In this document: positions 43,225 through 53,087 of the stretch, piece after piece
Position numbering within the stretch: the first letter of the stretch is position 1
How the letters are laid out: every line of letters begins with the position of its first letter
Assembly: GCA_046291875.1 (NCBI GenBank)
Contig: JBKBSF010000027.1
Location: forward strand, 1-64,000
Length of the DNA stretch: 64,000 bases
Origin: SKVR01 sp046291875
Lineage (GTDB): Bacteria; Bacteroidota; Bacteroidia; Bacteroidales; UBA7960
Direction: 5' to 3'
Position numbers and translations under genes: made by a program
Notes under the pieces: generated by a model
Database searches by the model: none
The model's input: only the letters and a program-made list of their open reading frames with translations
What the model was told of the DNA's origin: nothing

Positions 43225-44295
43225 ATGATAACATTACGAAAAGCAGCATGGCTCCTGGGCATGCTGGGGTTGTTGGGGGCCTGTGGCAACCATAAGCCGC
43301 AGGCTGATGCGCTGGTGCGCAAAGTAAAAATCGGGTCGGTGGAGCTTGCCGATACCGTGGAGGTGAGGAGCTACCCGGCACTGTTGCGCGAGGCTGGGGA
43401 GATCAGTCTGGCCTTCCGTGTGGCAGGACCCATTGCTCATATTGCCGTGAAAGAGGGTGATTATGTGCAGGCGGGTCAGCTTATTGCCCGCATGGATCCG
43501 CGCGATTACCAGATCCAGCTTCAGGCAGCACAGGCCCAGTATGAGCAAGTGAAGGCCGAAGCCGAAAGGGTTATCGAGCTTCACAACCGCCAGAGTGTAT
43601 CGGGCAACGATTACGATAAGGCCGTGTCGGGCCTGCGCATGGTGGAAGCTCAGCTGAAGCATGCACAGGATCAGCTCAACGATACCCGCCTGGTAGCCCC
43701 TGTGGCGGGCTATATCCAGAAAGTTAATTTTCGGACCCACGAGCTGGTGGATGCTGGGATGCCGGTGGCAACACTGGTGGATGTAAGCCAGTACCTGGTG
43801 GAGACCGATATCCCGGCAGCGCTCTATGCCCGCCGAGATGATATGACCGGCTTTTGGGCCAGCCAGCCCCTGTTGAGCGATCAGCCCCTGGCATTGCGCC
43901 TGCTGAGCATCAGCCGTAAGGCCAGCCAGAACCAGCTTTACCGTGTGCAGCTGGCGGTTGAACCCTCCGCCTCAGTGCGCCTGAGCCCGGGGATGGATGT
44001 GCAATTGTATATCGCACTACGCCAGCAGGGAGCCGCAAGGATGTGTATACCACTTACCGCATTGTTTAAGGAGGGCGACAAAACCCTGGTGTGGGTGTAC
44101 CAACCTCACGATGGCACTGTGCAGGCACGGGAGGTAATACCTGGTAACACTCTGCGCGATGGCCGTATCCAGTTGATTGCCGGGCTGCAAGCCGGTGAGC
44201 AGATCGTGGTAGCAGGGGTAAGCCTGCTCAACCCCAACGACAGGGTGGAACCCCTTGAACCTGTTTCACAAACCAATATAGGAGGACTGTTGTGA
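43225..44295 (+). CDS. RND efflux periplasmic adaptor lipoprotein
   Basis: A 356-residue membrane-fusion protein (MFP) linking the inner-membrane pump to the outer-membrane channel. Lipoprotein signal with lipobox LGAC at about residues 17-20. Biotin/lipoyl-like hairpin: GDYVQAGQLIARMDPRDYQIQL with a coiled-coil arm (about 95-155: QAAQAQYEQVKAEAERVIEL), and VAPVAGYIQK completing the lipoyl domain. The C-terminal beta domain has AGLQAGEQIVVAGVSLL. The start at 43225 puts the signal at the N-terminus. The stop overlaps the pump's start (TGATG), so the two are translationally coupled. Confidence 0.94.
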   Translation: MITLRKAAWLLGMLGLLGACGNHKPQADALVRKVKIGSVELADTVEVRSYPALLREAGEISLAFRVAGPIAHIAVKEGDYVQAGQLIARMDPRDYQIQLQAAQAQYEQVKAEAERVIELHNRQSVSGNDYDKAVSGLRMVEAQLKHAQDQLNDTRLVAPVAGYIQKVNFRTHELVDAGMPVATLVDVSQYLVETDIPAALYARRDDMTGFWASQPLLSDQPLALRLLSISRKASQNQLYRVQLAVEPSASVRLSPGMDVQLYIALRQQGAARMCIPLTALFKEGDKTLVWVYQPHDGTVQAREVIPGNTLRDGRIQLIAGLQAGEQIVVAGVSLLNPNDRVEPLEPVSQTNIGGLL

Positions 44296-47200
44296 TGCAT
44301 ATTTCCGAACTGGCATTCCGGCGCAGGGCCTTTATCTATTTCCTGCTGGTGAGCATGGTGGTGGGAGGGATTATGGCATTCCGCGCTATCAGCAAGCTGG
44401 AAGATCCCGAGCTGGTGGTCATGCAGAGCCAGATCGTCACTTTGTGGCCCGGAGCCTCGGCCCACGAGGTGGAGATGCAGGTAACCCATGTCATCGAACA
44501 GGAACTCAGCACCCTGGCCAATATAGAGACCATCCGTTCGCGCTCCATGGCCAATGTGTCGGTGATCCTGGTTACGCTGGAGCTAAGTGTTCCGCAGGAG
44601 GAGATTGAGCAACGATGGGATTTTCTGCGCCGTCGCATCGGTGAGGTGGAAGCCAAACTGCCCGCCGGTGCCATGAAGCCCATGGTGTACGACGACTTTG
44701 GCGATGTATATGGGATGTTCTATGCCATGACAGGCCAGGGCTATTCCTACCGCGAGATGAGTCGCGTGGCCCACTTCGTAAAGCGTGAAATGCTATCGGT
44801 GCCGGGCGTGGCACGTGTGCACATATATGGTGAGCAGGATCCGGTTACCGAGATCGTGTTCAGCCCTTCTCGTATGGGTGAGCTGGGAATTACGCCCCTG
44901 CAAATTATTACTGCCGTGAGAGATGAAGCTGCTACCGTATACCCGGGTGTGCTGCAGTCTGGCCCGCAATTGCTCAGCCTGGGTGTCAAAGGGAAGATCG
45001 AAACCCATGAAGATGTCTCGCAGCTGCTCATTAAGGGGCTGGATGGACGAATCTTCCAGCTGTCGGACATTGCAGAGGTGCGCGAAACCTATGCCGATCC
45101 GGCCCGCAATACCATGCAACTGAACAACGAGCCAGCCATTGCCATCTCCCTATCGATGGAGTCGGGCGAGAATATCATTGAGGTGGGCAAAAGGGTGGAG
45201 CAACGTCTTGCGGAGCTGCAGCAACAGATCCCTGTGGGATACGATTTCCACAAGGTGTTTTTTCAACCTGAGCTCGTTAAGAAAGCCGTGGATGGCTTTA
45301 TGGTCAACCTGGTGGCATCGGTTCTGATCGTGATTGTGGTGCTTATGGTGTCTATGGGCTGGCGCAGCGGGCTGATTATTGGCGCAGGGCTTGTGCTGAC
45401 CATCCTGGCCACTTTTCCCATTCTGCTGGCTGCCGGAGGAACTTTGCAGCGTATCTCCCTGGGGGCATTCATTGTGGCCATGGGGATGCTGGTGGATAAT
45501 GCCATTGTAGTGATCGACGGCATCCTGGTAGATCACAAAAAGGGCATCAAACGTCCCCAGGCACTTATCGACCCGGCCCGGCGAACGGCATGGCCCCTGC
45601 TGGGTGCTACCTTTATTGCAGTAGCAGCTTTCCTGCCTGTGTTTCTCTCCAAGGATGCAGCAGGTACCTATGCCCGCGATCTGTTTGTGGTGTTGTGTAT
45701 CTCATTGTTTATCAGCTGGGCACTGGCCATGACCCAGGTGCCTTTGTTTGCGCGCAAGCTTCTGAAAAACATCCCCGTAACGCCTCAGGATAAAGAGCTT
45801 TTCGGGGGCAGAGGCTATGGCATGTTGCGCCGTTTGCTCAGTACGCTTTTGCACTACAAAACCACATCGCTGGTGGTGGGGTTGATATTGCTGACATTGG
45901 CGGTTTTTAATTTCAAAAATATAAAAAACACCTTCTTTCCTGATTTCAACTACAACCAGGTGTATGTGGAGTACCGCATGCCTGTGGGGAGCAGCCCGCA
46001 GCGGGTCAGTGCAGACCTGTATGCTATCACGGACTATCTGCTTGGGTTGGAAGAGGTGGACATGGTGGTGTCCAGCCAGGGGCAAACTCCCTCGCGCTAT
46101 TGCCTGGTGAGGCCCATGGGTGAGGCAGGCGACAATTATGGCGAGCTGATCGTCAACTTCACCGATTACGAAACCATGATCCGCATGAAACCACTCATTG
46201 CGCAGTATCTGCATGACAACTACCCCGATTCGCGATCCCGTATACGCAAATACAACCTCTCCATCAAATCCACCCATACAGTGGAGGCGGAGTTTACGGG
46301 TCCTGATCCGGCTGTGCTGCGCGAGCTGAGCCGTCAGGCACAGCAGATCCTGCATCGCAACCCCTATGCCGACCCGCACACCATCGAAGATGACTGGGAG
46401 CCTATGGGGCAGGTGCTTACCGCTGGGTATATGCAGCAGGCCGCCCGCAGGGCAGGCACCAGCCGCCAGGATATCAGCAATGCCTTACTGGCGGCCTCCG
46501 ATGGATTACCCATCGGCGAATACTACCAGGGACAAACCCGCGTGGATATTATGCTCAAGCTGCGCAATCCCGATGGCTCACGACTGGAGAATCTGGATGA
46601 TATCCCCGTATGGAGCATGTTGCCCGATATATCGGGTTTGGATGAGCAAACCCTGCGAGAGGTGCTGATGGGGATCAAAAGCATGGATGAACTCATGCGC
46701 GAGATCCTGCGTCCGGTACCCCTGAGCGCCCTTAGCCGCGGAATGGAGCTGGGCTGGCAGGAGCAGGTGGTACGCCGCACCAACGGGCAACGGGCCATAC
46801 AGGTGCAATGCGAGCCCCTTGGCGATTACAGCCCCGAGCAGGTGCGCAGAGCCTCCAAAAAGGAGATCGAAGCCATTTCGCTACCCCCTGGCTACAGTCT
46901 TACCTGGGTAGGGGAGTATGAACTGCAAAAAGATGCGCTGCGCAATATCTTCGGCTACCTTCCCCTGGCGGTGATCCTGATCATCCTGACCCTGATCCTG
47001 TTGTTCAACGACTTCCGCAAACCCCTGATTGTGCTCAGCTGTATCCCCATTGCCTTTGTGGGTATCGTGCCCGGGATGATCCTGGCTGGGCAGCCCTTCA
47101 CCTTTATGGCTATCATTGGCTCCTTTGGGCTGATGGGGATGATTGTGAAGAATGCCATTGTATTACTGGATGAAGCCGAAACGCTCATCGATTCAGGCTT

Positions 47201-47429
47201 ACACAAACATCAGGCGCTGATAAATGCCACCATCTCGCGCACCCGGCCAGTGCTGCTGGCCTCCATCACCACCATCCTGGGGATGATCCCACTGCTTACC
47301 GATCCGATGTATGCCAGCATGGCGGTGGCCATCATCAGTGGGCTGATTGTCGGTACGCTCATCACCCTGGTGTTTGTACCCATTCTTTATGCTTCCTTTT
47401 ATGGGGTAAAAGCACCGGAGGTTAATTAA
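44295..47429 (+). CDS. RND multidrug efflux pump, inner-membrane subunit
   Basis: A 1044-residue proton-driven pump of the AcrB/HAE1-like group with 12 membrane helices and two large periplasmic loops. Helix 1 follows the start (FIYFLLVSMVVGGIMAFRAI), and ISKLEDPELVV and the pore-domain segments come next. The helix-4 motif is GMLVDNAIVVIDG: the first proton-relay Asp is kept while the second is Asn, a common variant. Helices near the C-terminus contain GLMGMIVKNAIVLLDEAE. ATG 44295 overlaps the adaptor stop; a GTG one codon earlier is the alternative. Substrate unknown. Confidence 0.95.
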   Translation: MHISELAFRRRAFIYFLLVSMVVGGIMAFRAISKLEDPELVVMQSQIVTLWPGASAHEVEMQVTHVIEQELSTLANIETIRSRSMANVSVILVTLELSVPQEEIEQRWDFLRRRIGEVEAKLPAGAMKPMVYDDFGDVYGMFYAMTGQGYSYREMSRVAHFVKREMLSVPGVARVHIYGEQDPVTEIVFSPSRMGELGITPLQIITAVRDEAATVYPGVLQSGPQLLSLGVKGKIETHEDVSQLLIKGLDGRIFQLSDIAEVRETYADPARNTMQLNNEPAIAISLSMESGENIIEVGKRVEQRLAELQQQIPVGYDFHKVFFQPELVKKAVDGFMVNLVASVLIVIVVLMVSMGWRSGLIIGAGLVLTILATFPILLAAGGTLQRISLGAFIVAMGMLVDNAIVVIDGILVDHKKGIKRPQALIDPARRTAWPLLGATFIAVAAFLPVFLSKDAAGTYARDLFVVLCISLFISWALAMTQVPLFARKLLKNIPVTPQDKELFGGRGYGMLRRLLSTLLHYKTTSLVVGLILLTLAVFNFKNIKNTFFPDFNYNQVYVEYRMPVGSSPQRVSADLYAITDYLLGLEEVDMVVSSQGQTPSRYCLVRPMGEAGDNYGELIVNFTDYETMIRMKPLIAQYLHDNYPDSRSRIRKYNLSIKSTHTVEAEFTGPDPAVLRELSRQAQQILHRNPYADPHTIEDDWEPMGQVLTAGYMQQAARRAGTSRQDISNALLAASDGLPIGEYYQGQTRVDIMLKLRNPDGSRLENLDDIPVWSMLPDISGLDEQTLREVLMGIKSMDELMREILRPVPLSALSRGMELGWQEQVVRRTNGQRAIQVQCEPLGDYSPEQVRRASKKEIEAISLPPGYSLTWVGEYELQKDALRNIFGYLPLAVILIILTLILLFNDFRKPLIVLSCIPIAFVGIVPGMILAGQPFTFMAIIGSFGLMGMIVKNAIVLLDEAETLIDSGLHKHQALINATISRTRPVLLASITTILGMIPLLTDPMYASMAVAIISGLIVGTLITLVFVPILYASFYGVKAPEVN

Positions 47430-47448
47430 CAGATAAACAGGAAATAAC

Positions 47449-48861
47449 ATGTATAGAAATCACATCATCGCAATACTGATAATCTGGGCCCTGGCGACCC
47501 CCTATCTCCTTGCTCAGGAGTTACTGAGCCTGGAGCGTTGCCGGCAAATGGCGCTGCAACACAATGAGAACTTGCGCATTGCCGCCCTACAGGCCGAACA
47601 GGCCCGCCAGCAGCAGGCTGCTACCCGTACCCTGCGTCTGCCCTCCTTTTCGGCCAATGCCACAGCACTCTACCAGGATAAGGATTTTTCCATGGAGATG
47701 TTTCTGCCCACCCAGGTACCCAACCCCATCACCGGGCAGCTGGAACCCAACATCATGATCAACCCCATGACGGGCCAGCCGGTGATCGGACCCGATGGAA
47801 ATCCGGTGTTCAATATGTATGCCTGGCTGCCTCTGGAGGTGAGCCTCAGCGGTGCCTATATACTGGGAGTGGCTTTGGAGCAACCCCTGTATACCGGTGG
47901 AAAGATCAGTGCCGGAAACCGTATGGCCAACATTGGGGTGGAGATGGCCTCCGACAACCTGGCCCTGCAAAGGATGCATACCCTGGTGGCTGCCGATAAC
48001 GCCTATTATACCTATGTGTCGGTATTGCAGAAGGTGCAGCTGGCGCAGCAGGCCGTAGATTTGCTTGCCGAGGTGCTGCAGCGGGTGCGCAACAGCCAGG
48101 AGGTGGGCATGGCCAGCCGCAACGACCTGCTGAAGGTACAGGTGGAATACAATGCCGCACTGCTGAACCTGCAGAAGGCCCGCAATGGTCTGGAATTAAG
48201 TCGCATGGATATGAACCGGATCATCGGCATGCCCTTCGACACGCCGCTGTTGGCCACCGATACCCTGGTAGATGCACAGCCCCTGCTGCTGGCAGAGCTT
48301 GCAACACCCAATATAAGCCAACGGCCCGAATACCGCCTGCTGGAACAACAAGTACGCATGAGCGAACAAAACATTCGCATGGCCCGGGCCGACTACCTGC
48401 CCACTGCCGGGCTGCAGGCCGGTTACAACCACATCGGGGGTGTCGAGGTAAGTGGTACCGACTTCAGCAATACCAGTCTCAACGTGATGGGGTCTGTAAA
48501 AATCCCCCTCTTCCAGTGGGGGCAAGGGGTGCGCAAGGTCAGTGCTGCCCGCATCGGGATGGAGATGCAGCAGCTGGAGCTGGAAAAGAACAGCCAGTTG
48601 ATGGAGCTGGAGGCGCAACAGGCCCGATTGAATCTGCTGCTGGCCTGGGAACGTATCCAGATGAGCCAAACCGCTCTGGAGCAGGCACAGGAAAACCTGC
48701 GTGTGAGTCGCGATCACTACGAGTTGGGTATGGAGACCATTACCGAATTGCTTATGGCCCAAACCCAATGGCAGCAGGCCCATACCGATCTTATCGAGGC
48801 AAGAGCCGACTACCGTATGAAAGAAACCGCCTGGCGCAAAGCTTCCGGACGATTCGACTGA
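47449..48861 (+). CDS. TolC-family outer-membrane efflux channel
   Basis: A 470-residue outer-membrane factor, the third part of the pump. Signal peptide ends near LLAQ. Two repeated alpha-helical hairpin regions form the periplasmic tunnel: LSLERCRQMALQHNENLRIA at the start and RPEYRLLEQQVRMSEQNIRM in the second half. It has a long Pro/Met/Asn-rich insertion (about residues 83-128: PTQVPNPITGQLEPNIMI, and NPMTGQPVIGPDGNP), unusual in length and probably part of the extracellular or equatorial region. It starts 19 bp after the pump gene; one operon. Confidence 0.94.
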   Translation: MYRNHIIAILIIWALATPYLLAQELLSLERCRQMALQHNENLRIAALQAEQARQQQAATRTLRLPSFSANATALYQDKDFSMEMFLPTQVPNPITGQLEPNIMINPMTGQPVIGPDGNPVFNMYAWLPLEVSLSGAYILGVALEQPLYTGGKISAGNRMANIGVEMASDNLALQRMHTLVAADNAYYTYVSVLQKVQLAQQAVDLLAEVLQRVRNSQEVGMASRNDLLKVQVEYNAALLNLQKARNGLELSRMDMNRIIGMPFDTPLLATDTLVDAQPLLLAELATPNISQRPEYRLLEQQVRMSEQNIRMARADYLPTAGLQAGYNHIGGVEVSGTDFSNTSLNVMGSVKIPLFQWGQGVRKVSAARIGMEMQQLELEKNSQLMELEAQQARLNLLLAWERIQMSQTALEQAQENLRVSRDHYELGMETITELLMAQTQWQQAHTDLIEARADYRMKETAWRKASGRFD

Positions 48862-48934
48862 AGATAACTCTGGCCCGCTGCACTCCCCGGCCACGCAGTA
48901 CTGCAGATTTTATTTACCTTTAGTGCCTTGTTTC

Positions 48935-49981
48935 ATGCAAAGGATGAATACAGCCGAACTCCACTTTATAAGCCGCCTGTCGGATTATAACCTCAAAAGC
49001 TTCCTCACCCGCGTAGCCCTGGTGAGCGGCACTGCCATGCTCTTTCTGTTTCTGGCCGAGAAGGTGGCCGGCGACGAAACCCTGGTGGTGACCATCTACG
49101 ACTATGTGAAAACCATACTGGCTTTCAATATCATCAGCGAAGGGAATGTGTTCTTCGACCATTTGGCAGAGCGATATCTTCCCATCCCCGAACGCTTCAG
49201 TCTGCGCCTAATCCTGCATATGCTCATCAGCCTGCTGCTGGGGACTACCATCCTTTCCATCTTTTTATTTACCGGGCGGCTGGCACTGTTCTTCCTGCAC
49301 CCTGTGCTGCAGCTGATGATCCTGTTCGGATTGCTCTTTATCATCATCCTGATCCTGGTATCGGTATCCATGCGCATCATCGAGAAATGGATCTTCTCGG
49401 TGCGCCAGCTCGAAGAGCTCAAAACCCTCAAGCTGGCCAGCGATTACCATGCCCTGCAGGCACAGCTCAATCCGCACTTCCTGTTCAACAACCTCAGTGT
49501 GCTCAAATCCATGATTACCTATGAGCCCGAAGCTGCCGTGAACTTTACCCAGAATTTCACCGATGTGTACCGCTACGTGCTGGAGAGCAAGGATCGGAAA
49601 ACCGTGAAGCTGGCCGACGAGCTGGCCTTTATGGAAGCCTATCTGGCCTTGCACCAGGAGCGCATGGGTGCGGCCCTGCAGGTGGAGCTGGCCATTGATC
49701 CTGCCTTGCTTCAGAAAGAGATCCCTCCGCTGGCCTTGCAGCAGCTGGTAGAGAACGCCCTGAAGCACAACAGCGCCCTGAAGGATGCTCCCCTGCACAT
49801 CCGGATCAGTGCTGCAGCCGACAAACTGACAGTAGCCAACAACCTCAATCCCAAGGATTCGGACTTCTCTGAAAAGACCGGGCTCAGGAACCTGGAGCAG
49901 CGCTATGCCCTACTCACCCAACAGCCCATGCACATACGCACCCATGCGCAACAATTCGAAGTGGAAATCCCCTTGCTATGA
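48935..49981 (+). CDS. Sensor histidine kinase, LytS/YehU type
   Basis: A 348-residue membrane kinase. Three or four hydrophobic helices in residues 1-155 form the sensor part without a recognisable ligand domain. The kinase part starts with the His_kinase block ALQAQLNPHFLFNNLSVLKS, where the His of NPHF is the phosphorylation site. PPLALQQLVENALKH is the N box of the ATPase, and KTGLRNLEQRY is its short G box. Starts at 48935 or 48944 are both possible; a -7-like TACCTTTA at 48913 leaves little room for an earlier start. Its gene overlaps the response regulator gene by 4 bp. Confidence 0.93.
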   Translation: MQRMNTAELHFISRLSDYNLKSFLTRVALVSGTAMLFLFLAEKVAGDETLVVTIYDYVKTILAFNIISEGNVFFDHLAERYLPIPERFSLRLILHMLISLLLGTTILSIFLFTGRLALFFLHPVLQLMILFGLLFIIILILVSVSMRIIEKWIFSVRQLEELKTLKLASDYHALQAQLNPHFLFNNLSVLKSMITYEPEAAVNFTQNFTDVYRYVLESKDRKTVKLADELAFMEAYLALHQERMGAALQVELAIDPALLQKEIPPLALQQLVENALKHNSALKDAPLHIRISAAADKLTVANNLNPKDSDFSEKTGLRNLEQRYALLTQQPMHIRTHAQQFEVEIPLL

Positions 49982-50760
49982 ATACGCCCGTAAACCTCAT
50001 CCTGATCGAAGACGAAGACCATAACCTGCGCCTGCTGCAGGGGATGCTCGCCCGCCTGCGCCCTCACTGGAAGGTGTGTGGCACCTTCGACAGTGTGAAA
50101 GCCAGCGTGCAATGGCTCCAAACCAACCCCCAGCCCCAGCTGCTGTTTATGGATATTCAGCTGGCCGACGGGCTGTGCTTTTCCATTTTCGAACAGGTAC
50201 CCGTGCAGGGCATGGTAATCTTTACCACGGCCTACGACAACTACGCCCTGCGCGCCTTTAAAGTCAACAGCATAGACTACCTGCTCAAGCCCTTCCGCGA
50301 GAAAGAGCTGGAAGCGGCCCTTGAGAAGTTCGAAAAATTCAATTCCCTCCATACCCCCCATGCGCCGGCCCCGGCCGATTACCAGGAGCTGCTGGAGGCC
50401 ATCCGGCAGGGCGAGAAAAAGTACCGCAAGCGCTTCCTGATCCAAAAGGGGAGCGGATATGTAAAGCTGGAAACCGACCAGGTGGCCTGTTTCTACAGCG
50501 AGAACCGCATCACCACCGCCATCACCTTCCAGAAGCAGACCCATGTGGTCGATTTTGCCCTGGAAGCCCTGGAAGAACAACTGGACCCCGAGCAGTTTTT
50601 CCGTGCCAACCGCCAGCTCATCGTCAACCTAAATGCGGTGGAGCGAGTCGAAAATCATTTCGGAGGCCGCCTGAAGCTGCGCCTCAATCCCCCCCTGGAA
50701 GGCGACTTGATGGTGAGTCGCCTCAAAGCCATGGCATTTCGGCAGTGGTTGGGGCAGTGA
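49978..50760 (+). CDS. LytTR-family response regulator
   Basis: A 260-residue DNA-binding regulator. The receiver (1-115) has the acidic pocket IEDEDHN, the phosphorylated Asp in LLFMDIQLADG (about residue 58), TTAY and the Lys in DYLLKPFRE. The LytTR domain (about 150-258) has FLIQKGSGYVKLE, DQVACFYSENRIT, FFRANRQLIVNLNAVERV and LMVSRLKAMAFRQWL, which contacts DNA. The ATGA overlap with the kinase gene shows coupled translation. Lying directly after the RND operon in the same direction, the pair probably controls the pump, but no direct-repeat LytTR site was identified upstream of 43225. Confidence 0.95.
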   Translation: MNTPVNLILIEDEDHNLRLLQGMLARLRPHWKVCGTFDSVKASVQWLQTNPQPQLLFMDIQLADGLCFSIFEQVPVQGMVIFTTAYDNYALRAFKVNSIDYLLKPFREKELEAALEKFEKFNSLHTPHAPAPADYQELLEAIRQGEKKYRKRFLIQKGSGYVKLETDQVACFYSENRITTAITFQKQTHVVDFALEALEEQLDPEQFFRANRQLIVNLNAVERVENHFGGRLKLRLNPPLEGDLMVSRLKAMAFRQWLGQ

Positions 50761-50913
50761 TTGTTGGGGCTGCTGTTTTTTGCGGGAGTTAATCAGCTCT
50801 ATGCTGAGTTGGGGGCCAATCCGCGCGATACCCAAAGCGAAACGCAGAAAAGCAGAGGCTTTACCCCCGACAAGGCCTGGGATATGCTAAGCGAAGCAGG
50901 ATACCGGAGGTAG
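50761..50913 (+). CDS. Possible 50-residue exported peptide or gene remnant
   Basis: Directly after the response-regulator stop, and in the same frame, an open frame of 50 codons starts with TTG TTG. Its translation begins LLGLLFFAGVNQLYAEL, like a signal peptide, and ends FTPDKAWDMLSEAGYRR before TAG. A terminal Cys or export motif is absent. Either a small secreted peptide translated from TTG, or the tail of a decayed gene. No ATG start exists. Low confidence; listed because codon use looks coding. Confidence 0.3.
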   Translation: MLGLLFFAGVNQLYAELGANPRDTQSETQKSRGFTPDKAWDMLSEAGYRR

Positions 50914-51032
50914 ATTGAGGGTTTCGGTATTCAATCTTTTGATTTAAAAAAGCAGAAAAATCAGTTCTGGTTGCAGCATCACCCCATTTCATTGCGTATT
51001 GTGGATGTATGTAATCACTAATTTTTTAAATC

Positions 51033-51872
51033 ATGAAGAAAAATTTATTGACCATTTGCATTGTTTTGCTGGGAGTGAACGCCATGGCCCAGTTGCAACC
51101 CACAATAACCGGCGACAACATTTTGTGCCCGGAGGGAAAAGGTGTGGTAAGCACCCAGGAGTTTGAGAGCTACCAGTGGTTCCGTCGTTATTTTGGCTCA
51201 ACCGAGACATTGCCTGTTGAGGGGGCTACCCAACAGCACCTGGAGATGGATTATTACTATTTTGCTGCCAGCTATCTCTCTGTGGAGGTTACTCTGGAGG
51301 GTGAAAGTGCCACTTCTCCGGAATTTTTTGTGGATGGCTATGCCTTCCTGCCTGCGGTGGTAATGTCTGAAGGACAATACTATGTGAATGAAAATGATGA
51401 ATTTGTAATCTGTTCGGGCGATACCCTCTTTTTTACCCTGATGCTTCCCTATACTGTAAATATTACCTGGTATCGCAATGGTGTGGCCATTGAGGGCGAA
51501 ACCGGCACAACCCTGGCCGTAACAGCGCCGGGCGTCTACTATGTGGAAGGGGCTCCGGAAATTTGCCCTGGCTTTATCCAGGGGCCAGGTCTTGAGCTGG
51601 TTGTGGTGTTTTGCTCCGGTCTGTCGGCACCTGGCCTGGATGCACCTCGGTTTACGTTGGGCCCGGTTCCGGCCGAAGATGTGTTGCATTTGTCGGTTCC
51701 CGATCTGGCTGAAGCCCATTATCGGGTATTCAATATGCTGGGAGAGAGGGTAATGCAGGGGCAGGTCAGTTCGGGTTCTGCAATCATTGATGTTTCTTCA
51801 CTGCTGCCTGGAGTGTATTTGCTGCTGATTGATGATAACGTGCAGATGAGTCGAAAATTTATCAAGCACTAA
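51033..51872 (+). CDS. T9SS type A sorting-domain secreted protein
   Basis: A 279-residue protein with a signal peptide (MKKNLLTICIVLLGVNAMA) and a C-terminal type IX secretion signal of type A: YRVFNMLGERVMQGQVSSG, IDVSSLLPGVYLLLI and the terminal basic SRKFIKH. The middle (about 20-200) has Ig-like features and two Cys pairs (LCPEG, ICSGD, ICPGF), without a catalytic motif. It would cross the outer membrane and be anchored or released on the cell surface. Its presence implies a working T9SS elsewhere in the genome. Confidence 0.9.
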   Translation: MKKNLLTICIVLLGVNAMAQLQPTITGDNILCPEGKGVVSTQEFESYQWFRRYFGSTETLPVEGATQQHLEMDYYYFAASYLSVEVTLEGESATSPEFFVDGYAFLPAVVMSEGQYYVNENDEFVICSGDTLFFTLMLPYTVNITWYRNGVAIEGETGTTLAVTAPGVYYVEGAPEICPGFIQGPGLELVVVFCSGLSAPGLDAPRFTLGPVPAEDVLHLSVPDLAEAHYRVFNMLGERVMQGQVSSGSAIIDVSSLLPGVYLLLIDDNVQMSRKFIKH

Positions 51873-52142
51873 GGCTTATGAGGTCAGTTTCCTGATAATC
51901 TGCAGCTCCTTCGTTTCTAATTCAGGCAAACAGATCTTCTCCCCCTTCGCTGTATATGGACCGACTTTGAAATGGAAAAGGGGGTTCTGGGTGGGCTTTA
52001 TCCATTCCATGCCCCTTTTTTGTTAGAGTGGATACACCCTCTCATGCTGCAGCCGGGAGTAGGGTTCCGAGGCACCTGGTGTATAGCAGTAAAAGGCTTC
52101 TGTTAGTGTGGTAATTTTCCTTATCCAGCCCACCACTGGTTG

Positions 52143-53087
52143 TTATTGTTTCCCTTCCCACCACCTTAAAAAGCCCGAATACACAATAATAAACAGGGTA
52201 ACGAAAACACTCACCACTGCCGATGGGAGTGCAATCATGGGTTCGCCCTGGAAAAAGGTAAAGGCTGCAACGGCTGAAAATGCGCTGCTTTTGGTGGTCA
52301 TCATCAGAGTGCTGCTGATGATCATACCCCTGCTGGCGCCGGCACGGCTCATGATCATATGGTAAACCAGTCCCAGCAGATACATGGCGATGATCAGTAT
52401 CAGCGACATGATAAGCACAACCCCCGGCTCAGCGAAAAATACACTGGCACTCATGCCCATGATGGGGGCAATTACCAGGAAAAATCCCCATTTGATCACG
52501 GTATCCCGATACTTTTCCACTGTGGGCAAGATTTTGGGGTGACGAAGAAACCGACTGATAACCAAAGGCAAAACGATGATCTGTATCATGATGCTGAGGA
52601 TCTTGCCCGGATGGATCAGCGACTGTCCTAAAAACAGTAACAGGATCAGCGGAGTAAGCAGCATGGCAACAAAGTGCAATCCGAATACTCCGGTAACGCT
52701 GAAGTTGTTATCGCCCCGCAGCATGGTAGAGAAAGGTATGACCGAAGGCCCGGGAGGTGCTGCCGCTACCAGCACAAAACCCACATAGTAGGGGAAGTAG
52801 GGGTGTGCGGGCTGGCTGGAAAAAAACATCCACGACAACCCGATCAATACCAAGCCGAAAAGGATAAAATTGAGCAGGGTGCTCCAGGCCAGTGGGTAAA
52901 GGACATTGCTAACAGGCACCCAGCTTTTGAAGCTAAATCCGGTAGTGGCAAAAACCATCACGATGGCAAGGGATATTACGGAAATCTCGGCCAGGGGGCG
53001 GGTGTGCTCTCCCAATAGAAGTCCAGCCACCAGGGCAAGGCCCAGTACAAAATCGCGGTGGTTGATAATGGAAAGGATTTTCTGCAT
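52143..53087 (-). CDS. BASS/ACR3-type sodium symporter family protein
   Basis: A 314-residue membrane protein with about ten helices. The segment VAAAPPGPSVIPFSTMLRGDNNFSVTG resembles the broken-helix motif of the bile acid:sodium symporter (BASS) superfamily. The start (RDFVLGLALVAGLLLG) and end (YSGFLRWWEGKQ) are membrane-like throughout. The substrate may be an organic anion or an arsenical; sequence alone does not tell. It is transcribed away from rsmE across a 360-bp gap holding an imperfect inverted repeat. Confidence 0.75.
   Translation of the reverse strand: MQKILSIINHRDFVLGLALVAGLLLGEHTRPLAEISVISLAIVMVFATTGFSFKSWVPVSNVLYPLAWSTLLNFILFGLVLIGLSWMFFSSQPAHPYFPYYVGFVLVAAAPPGPSVIPFSTMLRGDNNFSVTGVFGLHFVAMLLTPLILLLFLGQSLIHPGKILSIMIQIIVLPLVISRFLRHPKILPTVEKYRDTVIKWGFFLVIAPIMGMSASVFFAEPGVVLIMSLILIIAMYLLGLVYHMIMSRAGASRGMIISSTLMMTTKSSAFSAVAAFTFFQGEPMIALPSAVVSVFVTLFIIVYSGFLRWWEGKQ

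Noticed and set aside
51980..52030. AAAAGGGGG and CCCCTTTTTT near 52 kb as terminator of the T9SS protein gene
   Set aside because: The arms are 35 nt apart with poor inner pairing and a competing ATGGAA/TTCCAT pairing; not convincing.
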